Shown here piece by piece: positions 8,111 to 16,062 of a stretch of DNA of 64,000 nt (position 1 is its first letter; each line of letters opens with the position of its first letter). Made by a program: the position numbers and the translations under genes. The stretch is taken from contig NZ_JAUSRE010000014.1 in the NCBI RefSeq assembly GCF_030811655.1, positions 53,106 to 117,105 of the forward strand, given 5' to 3'. The DNA is from Pseudarthrobacter enclensis. GTDB taxonomy: Bacteria; Actinomycetota; Actinomycetes; Actinomycetales; Micrococcaceae. The notes below the pieces were generated by a model. It saw nothing but the letters and a program-made list of their open reading frames with translations, was not told the origin of the DNA and did no database searches.

Positions 8111-8157
8111 AAATGCGGCAGCACCTGGCGCTCCGGATCGCCTGGCGCACCGCCCTC

Positions 8158-8190
8158 CCGCCCGGCAGGCGCACCTGCCCTGCCGGGCGG
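8158..8190 (+). promoter_or_regulatory. Hairpin in the operon leader
   Basis: CCGCCCGGCAGG (8158-8169) and CCTGCCGGGCGG (8179-8190) form a perfect 12-bp stem with a 9-nt loop in the transcribed leader, 59 bases before the first gene. GCAGG/CCTGC inside the loop flank offers an alternative short stem. No U tract follows, so it is not a standard terminator. It may affect mRNA stability or translation. Confidence 0.5.
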
Positions 8191-8248
8191 ACTCCATGCA
8201 CCTTACGCTCCCTCCCCCATCCGTAAACTTCCCCGTGAAGGAGAAGCT

Positions 8249-9607
8249 GTGTCCATCCCAAACACTGAAACAACGGCCACGCCAGACGAGGCCGCAGCCC
8301 TGACCACCGAACAATCCGGAAAGGGCGGCACGCAACGGCGCACTGCCGTCCGCTGGAAGCTCTTCCTGCTGCTCCTGGTCCTGGTGTCCGTCAATTACAT
8401 CGACCGCGGATCCATCTCCGTGGCGCTGCCCATCATCCAGAAGGAATTCAACCTGGCGCCCGAACTGGTGGGCCTGCTGCTGTCCGCCTTCTTCTGGACC
8501 TACGCCCTGATGCAGGTCCCCGTCGGCTGGCTGATCGACAAGTTCGGGCCGCGCAAGGTCATGACGGCGTCCTGCCTCGGCTGGGGCGCAGCCACGGCGG
8601 CGTCCGGCATGGCCGGCGGCTTCCTGAGCATGTTCATTGCCCGTCTGGGCATCGGCGTCACCGAGGCCGGGGTGATGCCCGCCGGCGGCAAGCTCAATGC
8701 CATCTGGATGCACAAGTCCGAACGCGGCCGCGGCGCCACCATCCTGGACGCCGGCGCACCGCTCGGCGCAGGGCTGGGCGGCATCATCATCGCCGGCCTC
8801 ATCGCCTCCACCGGGAGTTGGCGCTGGTCCTTCGTCATCGCCGGTGCGGCCACCGTCCTCATGGGCCTCGCCGTTTGGTGGTACGTCCGGGACAATCCCC
8901 GCCAGCACCGCGGCGTCAACGACGCCGAGGCCTCCTACATCGAAGCCTCGCATGCCGCCGAGGACGCCGAGGCAGCCGTGGATGGCAGCAAGGGCAAGCG
9001 CGGCCTGCTCCCCTACCTCAAGTTCCGCTCCTTCTGGGCCATGTGCCTGGGCTGGCTGGGATTCAACGGCGTCTTCTACGGCCTGCTGACCTGGGGCCCG
9101 CTGTACCTGGCCCAGGCCAAGGGCTTCGACCTGAAAACCATCGGCTGGTCCACGCTGGTCATCTTCGGTGCCGGCTTCGTCGGCGAAATCATCGGCGGCA
9201 CCATCGCCGACAAATGGCGGGCATCCGGCGCATCGGCAAACCTGGTGATGCGAACCCTCCTGGGCATCTCCAGCGCCATCGTGGTGGCCGGCCTGGTGGG
9301 CGTCACCGTGGTCCCGGACGCAACCACCGCCGTCGTCCTGCTCTCGCTCGTCCTGTTCTTCCTGCGCTGGGTGGGCCTGTTCTGGAGCATCCCGGCCATC
9401 CTGGGCGGACGCACCAACGCCGGCGTCCTGGGCGGTGCCATGAACCTCAGCGGCAACATCTCCGGCTTCGTCACCCCCATCGTCGTCGGCCTGATCGTCG
9501 GGGCCACCGGTTCCTACACCTGGGCCCTGCTGTACTTCGTCGGTTCCGCAGTGATCATGGGCGCCTCAGTCCTCACCCTGAACTACAACAAACGGCTTCC
9601 TGTCTAA
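8249..9607 (+). CDS. MFS transporter, anion:cation symporter type
   Basis: 452 aa from GTG 8249, which has AAGGAG six bases upstream; frames starting further upstream run through the operators. About 12 membrane helices are visible, with the MFS signature G-W-L-I-D-K-F-G-P-R-K-V between helices 2 and 3 and the early motif N-Y-I-D-R-G-S-I-S-V-A-L-P typical of the ACS family (organic-anion:H+ symporters). It is the first gene of a five-gene operon and presumably imports the anionic substrate handled by the amidohydrolase and racemase-fold enzymes downstream. The substrate itself is not evident. Confidence 0.88.
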   Translation: MSIPNTETTATPDEAAALTTEQSGKGGTQRRTAVRWKLFLLLLVLVSVNYIDRGSISVALPIIQKEFNLAPELVGLLLSAFFWTYALMQVPVGWLIDKFGPRKVMTASCLGWGAATAASGMAGGFLSMFIARLGIGVTEAGVMPAGGKLNAIWMHKSERGRGATILDAGAPLGAGLGGIIIAGLIASTGSWRWSFVIAGAATVLMGLAVWWYVRDNPRQHRGVNDAEASYIEASHAAEDAEAAVDGSKGKRGLLPYLKFRSFWAMCLGWLGFNGVFYGLLTWGPLYLAQAKGFDLKTIGWSTLVIFGAGFVGEIIGGTIADKWRASGASANLVMRTLLGISSAIVVAGLVGVTVVPDATTAVVLLSLVLFFLRWVGLFWSIPAILGGRTNAGVLGGAMNLSGNISGFVTPIVVGLIVGATGSYTWALLYFVGSAVIMGASVLTLNYNKRLPV

Positions 9608-9686
9608 GCTGACCCTCGCAGGGAAACTTGCAACCAACGCCCCCGCAGCCGGGAGCAGTGCCAACGAGAATCCGAAATGGAGCATA

Positions 9687-10370
9687 ATGCTGACCGCAGA
9701 AGAGACCCAGGACAAGGACCGCCCCCTTCGCGAGACTGTCCGGGACACCCTCCGCACCCGGATCTTCGAAGGACACTACGCTCCCGGCACGCGGCTGGTG
9801 GAACGCGACCTCGCTGCGGAATTCTCCGTCTCCCGGCTGCCGGTGCGCGAGGCCCTGCGGATGCTCCGCCAGGAAGGCCTTATCAGCGACCGGGGCGCCC
9901 GCGGGGCCGAGGTGAGCAGCCTCAGCCCCAAGGACGTGGAGGACCTCTTCGACGTCCGCCAATCCCTGGAGGTGCTGGCCTGCCGGCTCGCCGCCAAGCG
10001 GGCCACCACGGAAGACCTGGCCTACCTCGAGGGTCTGCTGGACAACGCGGAGGCCTTCCTGGCCAAGGGTTCGGTCATGGAGGCACACCGCGCCAACAGC
10101 GAATTCCATGACGCCATCACGGCCATCGCGGACAACAACTTCCTCAAGTCCGCCCTGGAACCCCTCCAGGGCCGCATGCACTGGCTGTTCCGGCACGTCA
10201 GCGACCTGCCCGAGCTCATCCGCGAACACCGCGAACTGTACGCCGCCATCGCCAGCGGCGACCCGGACAAGGCAGCCGCCCAGTCCGCTTCCCACATTGG
10301 CAAGTACCGGGACCAGTTCCCCGAAGACTTCCAAAAGACCGAACCAGAATTCCACCGGAAGAGAAAATGA
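9687..10370 (+). CDS. GntR family regulator, FCD/FadR type
   Basis: 227 aa. The N-terminal winged helix reads L-R-E-T-V-R-D-T-L-R-T-R-I-F-E-G, P-G-T-R-L-V-E-R-D-L-A and S-R-L-P-V-R-E-A-L-R-M-L, all standard for GntR. The C-terminal helical FCD domain contains F-D-V-R-Q-S-L-E and F-H-D-A-I, which supply metal- or ligand-binding residues. The stop overlaps the next start (ATGA). It probably binds the two TTGGGATCCCAA palindromes at the operon promoter and so controls its own expression. Confidence 0.9.
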   Translation: MLTAEETQDKDRPLRETVRDTLRTRIFEGHYAPGTRLVERDLAAEFSVSRLPVREALRMLRQEGLISDRGARGAEVSSLSPKDVEDLFDVRQSLEVLACRLAAKRATTEDLAYLEGLLDNAEAFLAKGSVMEAHRANSEFHDAITAIADNNFLKSALEPLQGRMHWLFRHVSDLPELIREHRELYAAIASGDPDKAAAQSASHIGKYRDQFPEDFQKTEPEFHRKRK

Positions 10371-11155
10371 AACTCCTGGTCATCAACCCCAACATCAGTG
10401 CCGACGTCACGGCGCTGATCGAATCCGAGGCCCTCCGCGCCGCCTCCCCCGGCACCGAGCTGCTGGTCCGGACCGCCGGCCACGGCGTGGAGTACATCGA
10501 GACCCGCTTCGAAGCACTCATCGCCGCCGGCGCTGTAGCCGAAATCATCGCCGAACACACCCGGCCCGGGGCAGACCCTGTGGACGCCGTGGTGGTGGCT
10601 GCCTTCGGCGACCCCGGCATGCCGGCACTCAAGGAAATGGCGGACGTCCCCGTCATCGGCATCACCGAGGCCGCCCTGTCCGCGGCAGCGCTGCTGGGCC
10701 ACCGGTTCTCCATCATCGCCATCTCCGACCGCATCAAGCCCTGGTACCGGGAGTGCGTGGAGCGCTCCGGCCTGGCGGGACGGCTTGCTTCCATCCGCTC
10801 CATCAACGACTCCCTCACCAGCATCGCCTCCGTCCAGCAGGACTTCCGGGACACCCTGCTGGCACTCAGCCGGCAGGCCGTAGCCGAGGACGGCGCCGAC
10901 GTCGTCATCCTTGCAGGCGCACCACTGGCCGGGCTGGCCCGCGACCTCAAGGGACAGATCCCCGTACCGGTGGTTGACGGGATCTCGGCCGGGATCCGCG
11001 TGGCGGAGGCCGTGGCCGCGCTGCAGTCCGGCCTGCACCGCGCCGGCGCCTTCGCTCCACCGCCGGCCAAGGACCGCAAGGGCCTTTCCGGCAACCTGGA
11101 CGCAGTCTTCGCCGCCCGCCAGGAAACCGCCGGCACCCCGCACCCCGCAGCCTAA
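10367..11155 (+). CDS. Hydantoin/Asp-Glu racemase-fold protein lacking both catalytic cysteines
   Basis: 262 aa. It starts K-L-L-V-I-N-P-N and has the A-F-G-D-P-G segment of the hydantoin and allantoin racemases (HyuA/HpxA). Those enzymes use Cys79 and Cys184 as the proton-shuttling pair. Here residue 79 is Ala (V-A-A-F-G-D-P-G) and residue 184 is Gly (I-L-A-G-A-P-L-A-G). The only cysteine is Cys130, outside either motif. The fold is therefore clear but a two-cysteine racemisation mechanism is not possible. It sits between the GntR and hydantoinase-like genes, so it may act on, or bind, the same cyclic substrate. Confidence 0.85.
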   Translation: MKLLVINPNISADVTALIESEALRAASPGTELLVRTAGHGVEYIETRFEALIAAGAVAEIIAEHTRPGADPVDAVVVAAFGDPGMPALKEMADVPVIGITEAALSAAALLGHRFSIIAISDRIKPWYRECVERSGLAGRLASIRSINDSLTSIASVQQDFRDTLLALSRQAVAEDGADVVILAGAPLAGLARDLKGQIPVPVVDGISAGIRVAEAVAALQSGLHRAGAFAPPPAKDRKGLSGNLDAVFAARQETAGTPHPAA

Positions 11156-11185
11156 GCAGACTTCACCATTCCAGGAAGGACACCG

Positions 11186-12613
11186 ATGTCCCACCAGCCA
11201 GACCTTGTTATTTCCAATGCCACCGTGGTGAACAGCGACGGCCGCCGGGAAGCCCACATCGTGGTTTCCGAGGGCCGGATCGCAGCCCTCGTGGATGCCG
11301 CCCAGCCCGTCCCGACAGCCGGCCGCACCATCGATGCCATGGGCAAGCTCGTGATCCCCGGCGGCGTGGACGGACACTGCCACGTGGCGCAGGTGACCGG
11401 CCGCTTCCGCACGCTGGACGACTACCGCACCACGTCCACGGCAGCCCTGTGGGGCGGGACCACCACCATCATCGACTTCGGCATCCCCCGGGACGCCCAG
11501 GAAAGTCCCCTGGCCGCCGTCCTGCACAAGAAGGAACTCGCCACCCAGTCCCGGTGCGACGTGGCCCTCCACGGCGCCGTCATCAGCTGGGACGAAACGG
11601 TGCCGTGGCAGCTCGAACAGCTGGCCGCGGAAGGCGTCCGTTCGGTGAAGATGTACACCACGAACCGCGGCACCACCATGGCAGACGGCGATACCATCCT
11701 GAAGGTGATGCGGGAGATGGTCCGCCTGGACGGGCTCACGTACATCCATGCCGAGCACGACCCCATCATTGCCGACTGCACAGAACAGCACGCCCAGGAC
11801 GGCCGGATCGGCATCGAGCACCTGCACCGGACCCGGCCTGAGCTGGCTGAGGAGATCTCCGTGAAGGAGACCCTGGCCATGGCCGAATACACGGGCGCGC
11901 CGGTCTATTTTGTCCACCAGTCCACACCCGGCGCCGTGGACCTGGTGGCACAGGCACGTGACCGCGGCCTCGACGCATACTCCGAAACCTGCCCGCACTA
12001 CGTCACCCTGGACGACTCCGTCTACGCGTCCACCTTCCCCGAGTGGTTTGCCTGCTGCCCGCCCATGCGCAGCGCGGAAACCGTGGCGGCCCTCAAGGAG
12101 CGGCTGGTGTCCGGTGCCATCCACACCATGTCCTCCGACCACTCCTGCTACGACCTGTCGCAGAAACGCGAGCGCACCGACGACGTGCGTGCCATGCCGC
12201 ACGGACTCCCCGGCGTGGAGACGCGCATGCCGGTCACCTTCACGGCCATGACGTCCGCAGGTGCCACGGTGGAGCAGTTCGTCAGCGCGTTCTCCGCCGA
12301 ACCCGCACGGATCAACGCCGTCCCCGGCAAGGGCCGCATCGCCGAGGGGTTCGACGCCGACCTGGTGATCTTCGACCCCGCCGAGGAACGCACGGTGGAC
12401 GGCGCAGCACTGCACATGGGAACTGACTTCTCGCCTTTTGACGGGACGGCGCTCACGGGCTGGCCCGACGTCGTTGTTTCCAACGGCCGCGTGGTTCTGG
12501 ACAGGGACGGCTTCCATGACCCCGGAGCCACCGGCCGTTTTATCCACCGCAACGGCTTCAGGGAGCATCAATCAACAGCCGCCGAATCCCACCAGCCCGC
12601 CGGGATCTTCTAG
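11186..12613 (+). CDS. Hydantoinase/dihydropyrimidinase-type cyclic amidohydrolase
   Basis: 475 aa, the usual length for D-hydantoinase, dihydropyrimidinase and allantoinase, which open cyclic amide rings. All metal ligands are present: His64 and His66 (G-H-C-H), carboxylatable Lys155 (S-V-K-M-Y), His188 (I-H-A-E), His244 (F-V-H-Q) and Asp318 (S-S-D-H). The N- and C-terminal beta-sandwich parts (D-L-V-I-S-N-A-T-V-V; D-A-D-L-V-I-F-D-P) are intact. No N-carbamoyl-amino-acid amidohydrolase is encoded nearby, unlike the Arthrobacter hyu cluster, so the ring substrate may not be a simple hydantoin. Confidence 0.9.
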   Translation: MSHQPDLVISNATVVNSDGRREAHIVVSEGRIAALVDAAQPVPTAGRTIDAMGKLVIPGGVDGHCHVAQVTGRFRTLDDYRTTSTAALWGGTTTIIDFGIPRDAQESPLAAVLHKKELATQSRCDVALHGAVISWDETVPWQLEQLAAEGVRSVKMYTTNRGTTMADGDTILKVMREMVRLDGLTYIHAEHDPIIADCTEQHAQDGRIGIEHLHRTRPELAEEISVKETLAMAEYTGAPVYFVHQSTPGAVDLVAQARDRGLDAYSETCPHYVTLDDSVYASTFPEWFACCPPMRSAETVAALKERLVSGAIHTMSSDHSCYDLSQKRERTDDVRAMPHGLPGVETRMPVTFTAMTSAGATVEQFVSAFSAEPARINAVPGKGRIAEGFDADLVIFDPAEERTVDGAALHMGTDFSPFDGTALTGWPDVVVSNGRVVLDRDGFHDPGATGRFIHRNGFREHQSTAAESHQPAGIF

Positions 12614-12621
12614 GAGCCTCC

Positions 12622-13347
12622 ATGCCTGCAACTACACGCCCCCGCCGCATCGGCATGATCGTGCCGTCCTCCAACACCTGCCTGGAACCCCAGACGTACC
12701 GCATCCTGGGCGGCCGGGACGACGTCACGGTGCACTTCACCCGGATCCCCGTCACCCGCATCGCCCTCGATGACTCCTCCGACCGCCAGTTCGACCCCGC
12801 GGTCATGCGCGGGGCGGCACAGCTGCTGGCGACGGCGGACGTGGACGTGATTGCCTGGAACGGCACGTCCGGCTCATGGCTGGGGTCGTCCCACGACCGG
12901 GAACTGGCCGCGGAGATCACCGGCGCCACGGGTATACCCGCCACCACCTCCACGCTGGCCTACCTCGAGGCATTCCGGGCCTCCGGCACCGAACGGATCG
13001 GCCTGTTCACGCCCTACACGGAGGACGTGAACCGCCAGGTGATCGCCTGCTATGAGCGCGAAGGGATTAAAACCGTGGACCACCGGGCCCTGGGCCTGAG
13101 CGACAACGAGTCCTTCGCCCGCGTCAGCGACGACGAGATGCGCCCGGGCTCCCTGGAACTGGCTGCCGCGGCGCCCGACGCCCTGGTGTACCTGTGCACC
13201 AACCTGTACGGGGCCAACATCACCGCGGAAATCGAGGAAACCACCGGTGTTCCGGTCCTGGATTCCGTGGCCGTCACGCTCTGGCACGCCTTGAAGCTCG
13301 CGGACGCGCCGCTGCTGGACTTCCGCTGGGGCCGGCTGCTGGGGTAG
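12622..13347 (+). CDS. Arylmalonate decarboxylase/maleate isomerase-like protein
   Basis: 241 aa of the Asp/Glu racemase superfamily, last gene of the operon, eight bases after the hydantoinase. The N-terminus (I-G-M-I-V-P-S-S-N-T) resembles maleate isomerases, which use two cysteines. The first site, however, reads W-N-G-T-S-G-S, with Gly81 where isomerases and racemases have Cys; arylmalonate decarboxylase has Gly74 in M-G-T-S at the same place. The second site is kept (V-Y-L-C-T-N, Cys192). The segment P-Y-T-E-D-V-N-R-Q also matches the decarboxylase. A one-cysteine decarboxylase-type reaction is the better guess. Confidence 0.82.
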   Translation: MPATTRPRRIGMIVPSSNTCLEPQTYRILGGRDDVTVHFTRIPVTRIALDDSSDRQFDPAVMRGAAQLLATADVDVIAWNGTSGSWLGSSHDRELAAEITGATGIPATTSTLAYLEAFRASGTERIGLFTPYTEDVNRQVIACYEREGIKTVDHRALGLSDNESFARVSDDEMRPGSLELAAAAPDALVYLCTNLYGANITAEIEETTGVPVLDSVAVTLWHALKLADAPLLDFRWGRLLG

Positions 13348-13368
13348 AACCCCTGCATCCGCAGGTCC

Positions 13369-14289
13369 CTACATCCGCAGGGTCAGGGCACCGGGCTCCA
13401 TGGTCATGAGCACGTGCTTACCCTGGCCCTCGTGGTCGCCGTCCAGCTGGTAGTCGTCCTTGTGTTCCAGGGTGATCTCTACGGTCTTGCCCTGGAAGTA
13501 CTCCACAGCGGTGTCCTTGCCCCGGCCCTTGCCGATCATCCCTGCCACCACGGAGAGCCAGCCCAGCTTGCCGTGGTGGGGTGCCAGGACGGCAATGTCC
13601 AGCAGGCCGTCGTCGATTTTGGCGTCCGGGAAGATTTCCAGGCCGCCCTGGACCTTGCCGCAGTTGCCCACCATGACGCTGCGCACGCCGCGGTGGACCA
13701 CTGATTGGCCGTCGATCACCACGGTTGCCTTCACGGGCTTTCCGGGCAGGTTACGGATGCCGGCATCCACGTAGGCCAGCCAGCCCACTTTGTCTTTCAG
13801 GTCCTCGTTGGTGTCCGCCATGATGGTGGCGTCGTAGCCCATGCCGGCCATGACCAGGAACAGCTGGTCCTTGTCCGGGTCGCTGCGGCGGGCACGGACC
13901 ACGTCGATCTTCCGTTCGGTACCGATCAGCGCACCGGACATGGCGCCGTCGTAATCGGTGACATCCATGCCCAGGTTGCGGGCCAGCAGGTTCCCGGTGC
14001 CCAGGGGCAGCAGGCCCATGGGGGTCTCGCCGCCGGAGAGCACCTCGGCCACGCAGCGCACGGTCCCGTCACCCCCTGCAGCGATCACGATGTCCGCCCC
14101 CTGCTCCAGCGCTTCCTTGGCCTGCCCCACGCCGGGATCCTCCTTGGTGGTCTCAAGCCAGATGGCTTCCCCCCAGCCGTTTTCCACGCAGTGCTTGGCC
14201 ACCAGGCCGCGCACGTCGATGTCCACCGGCTTGGCGGGGTTGACGATGATGGCGGCGCGCTTGGGTGAAGTGGAGCTGATGTCAGTCAT
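13369..14289 (-). CDS. Diacylglycerol kinase catalytic-domain lipid kinase
   Basis: 306 aa, the size of bacterial DgkB/YegS-type lipid kinases that phosphorylate diacylglycerol or a related lipid with ATP. Visible motifs: I-V-N-P-A-K near the start, the nucleotide-binding G-G-D-G-T at 72-76, and P-L-G-T-G-N at 95-100 followed by L-A-R-N-L-G. The C-terminal beta-sandwich ends with D-G-D-H-E-G. It is convergent with the hydantoinase operon and upstream of pntB in the same direction but separated by about 80 bp. The lipid substrate cannot be told. Confidence 0.9.
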   Translation of the reverse strand: MTDISSTSPKRAAIIVNPAKPVDIDVRGLVAKHCVENGWGEAIWLETTKEDPGVGQAKEALEQGADIVIAAGGDGTVRCVAEVLSGGETPMGLLPLGTGNLLARNLGMDVTDYDGAMSGALIGTERKIDVVRARRSDPDKDQLFLVMAGMGYDATIMADTNEDLKDKVGWLAYVDAGIRNLPGKPVKATVVIDGQSVVHRGVRSVMVGNCGKVQGGLEIFPDAKIDDGLLDIAVLAPHHGKLGWLSVVAGMIGKGRGKDTAVEYFQGKTVEITLEHKDDYQLDGDHEGQGKHVLMTMEPGALTLRM

Positions 14290-14371
14290 GGCGTCCTCTG
14301 ATGGCGGATGGAAAGCAAGCTTCTGAAAGAAGGGTAACCCGGCACGGGGGTGGTCAGGCGCAGCGCGGGGC

Positions 14372-15745
14372 CTACAGGGCCTTCACCGCGCCCAGCACCT
14401 GGGCCAGGGATTCCTTGGCATCGCCAAACAACAGCGAGGTCTGCGGTTCATACAGCAGGTCATTTTCGATGCCCGCGAATCCCGGCCGCATGGACCGCTT
14501 CAGGAACACCACCTGCCGCGCCTCCGCCACTTCCAGGATGGGCATGCCGTAGATCGGGGACCCGGAAGAGGTCTTGGCGGCCGGGTTCACCACGTCGTTG
14601 GCACCCACCACCAAAGCCACGTCCGCGGTCTTGAACTCCGGATTGATCTCGCCCATCTCCTTCAGTGACTCGTACGGCACATTGGCCTCGGCCAGGAGTA
14701 CATTCATGTGCCCGGGCATGCGGCCGGCCACCGGATGAATGGCGAAATCCACCTCGATCCCCCTGGCCTCCAAAGCCAGCGCCAGTTCCGCGGCCGTGTG
14801 CTGGCCCTGGGCCACCGCGAGTCCGTACCCCGGGACGATGATCACGCGCTGGGCGTAGCCCAGCAGGACCGCCACGTCCTCCGGCGAGGACGAGCGCACC
14901 GGACGCTCGCTCACGGCGGTGGATCCCGCCGTCGAGCCTCCCCGGAAAGCACCGAACAGGATGCCCGCCACGCTGCGCCCCATGGCCGCCGCCATGGCCC
15001 GGGTGAGGATGGTGCCGGAGGCGCCCACCAGGGTGCCGGCCACCACCAGCAGGACGTTGCCCAGCACCAGGCCGGACGCCGCGACGGCCAGTCCGGTGAA
15101 CGCGTTGAGCAGCGAGATGACGATGGGCACGTCGGCGCCGCCCACGGGCAGCACCAGCAGGACACCGGCGGCGAGGCCCAGGACCAGCAGGAGGACCGCA
15201 AGGGGCAGCGAAGCGGTCGTCACCACGGCCACGCCGGCGGCCACCGCGGCCAGCAGGACCACGGCCATCACCACGGGAAGCCCGGGGAACACCACCGGAC
15301 GGGTGGTCATGAGCTCCTGCAGCTTGGCGAAGGTGATGCCTGATCCGGCAAAGGACACGGCGCCCACCAGGAGCGTGAAGACAATGGCCACGCGCACCCA
15401 GGGATTTTCCGCGTGGCCCAGTTCCAACAGCGCCACCAGGGCCGCCGCCCCGCCGCCTACGCCGTTGAACAGGGCCACCAGCTGCGGCATCTGGGTCATT
15501 TTCACGCGGCGTGCCACCGGAGCTGCCACCGCGGAACCGACCGCAATGGCGGCCAGGATCCAGGGAGTGTTCTCCAGCCGGGCGGACAGGAAAACAGTGA
15601 CGACGGCGATCAGCGCCCCTAGTGCACCCACCAGGTTTCCGCGGCGGGCGGTGCGGGGAGAGCTGAGCCCGCGCAGGGCCAGAATGAAGCAGACCGCCGC
15701 GGCGAGGTAGAGCAAGGAGGTCCAGACCGGATCGAGGACGCTCAT
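14372..15745 (-). CDS. pntB: NAD(P) transhydrogenase subunit beta
   Basis: 457 aa from the ATG at 15745; the longer open frame overlaps pntAB and has no homology. About nine membrane helices (residues 1-270) form half of the proton channel. The soluble NADP(H)-binding domain III follows, with I-V-P-G-Y-G-L-A-V-A-Q-G-Q-H, H-P-V-A-G-R-M-P-G-H-M-N-V-L-L-A-E-A, G-A-N-D-V-V-N-P and the C-terminal L-F-G-D-A-K. The complex uses proton-motive force to reduce NADP+ with NADH. The start overlaps the pntAB stop by four bases. Confidence 0.95.
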   Translation of the reverse strand: MSVLDPVWTSLLYLAAAVCFILALRGLSSPRTARRGNLVGALGALIAVVTVFLSARLENTPWILAAIAVGSAVAAPVARRVKMTQMPQLVALFNGVGGGAAALVALLELGHAENPWVRVAIVFTLLVGAVSFAGSGITFAKLQELMTTRPVVFPGLPVVMAVVLLAAVAAGVAVVTTASLPLAVLLLVLGLAAGVLLVLPVGGADVPIVISLLNAFTGLAVAASGLVLGNVLLVVAGTLVGASGTILTRAMAAAMGRSVAGILFGAFRGGSTAGSTAVSERPVRSSSPEDVAVLLGYAQRVIIVPGYGLAVAQGQHTAAELALALEARGIEVDFAIHPVAGRMPGHMNVLLAEANVPYESLKEMGEINPEFKTADVALVVGANDVVNPAAKTSSGSPIYGMPILEVAEARQVVFLKRSMRPGFAGIENDLLYEPQTSLLFGDAKESLAQVLGAVKAL

Positions 15746-16062
15746 TTGCCGCCTGCCTTGGGCTCCGCGCCTGTCCTGGCGGCGTCCTTTTTCGCGTGGA
15801 ACATGTGCAGCATCCGGTCCGTTACCACGAACCCGCCCACCAGGTTGGCGGTGGCAAGGACGACGGCGAGCAGCGCCACGGCCAGGACCCACGGGTTGGC
15901 TGCCTGGCCGGCCACGATGATGGCACCCACCAGGATGATGCCGTGGATGGCGTTGGCGCCGGACATCAGCGGGGTGTGCAAAGTGCTGGAGACCTTGGAC
16001 ACCACTTCGAAGCCAACGAACACTGCCAGGACCGTGATGGTCAGCAGGGCTGTTCCGTCCAT
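15742..16062 (-). CDS. pntAB: NAD(P) transhydrogenase subunit alpha, membrane part
   Basis: 106 aa with three or four hydrophobic helices. It matches the membrane part of PntA (G-F-E-V-V-S-K-V, T-P-L-M-S-G-A-N-A-I-H-G-I, N-L-V-G-G-F-V-V-T-D-R-M-L). In many actinobacteria and Rhodospirillum it is a separate subunit, as here. The upstream pntAA stop and this start share base 16062, and its own stop overlaps the pntB start, so the three genes are translationally coupled. Confidence 0.94.
   Translation of the reverse strand: MDGTALLTITVLAVFVGFEVVSKVSSTLHTPLMSGANAIHGIILVGAIIVAGQAANPWVLAVALLAVVLATANLVGGFVVTDRMLHMFHAKKDAARTGAEPKAGGK

Noticed and set aside
10022..12571. Minus-strand open frame of about 850 codons
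   Set aside because: Antisense of the racemase-fold and hydantoinase genes; no domain and no start signal.
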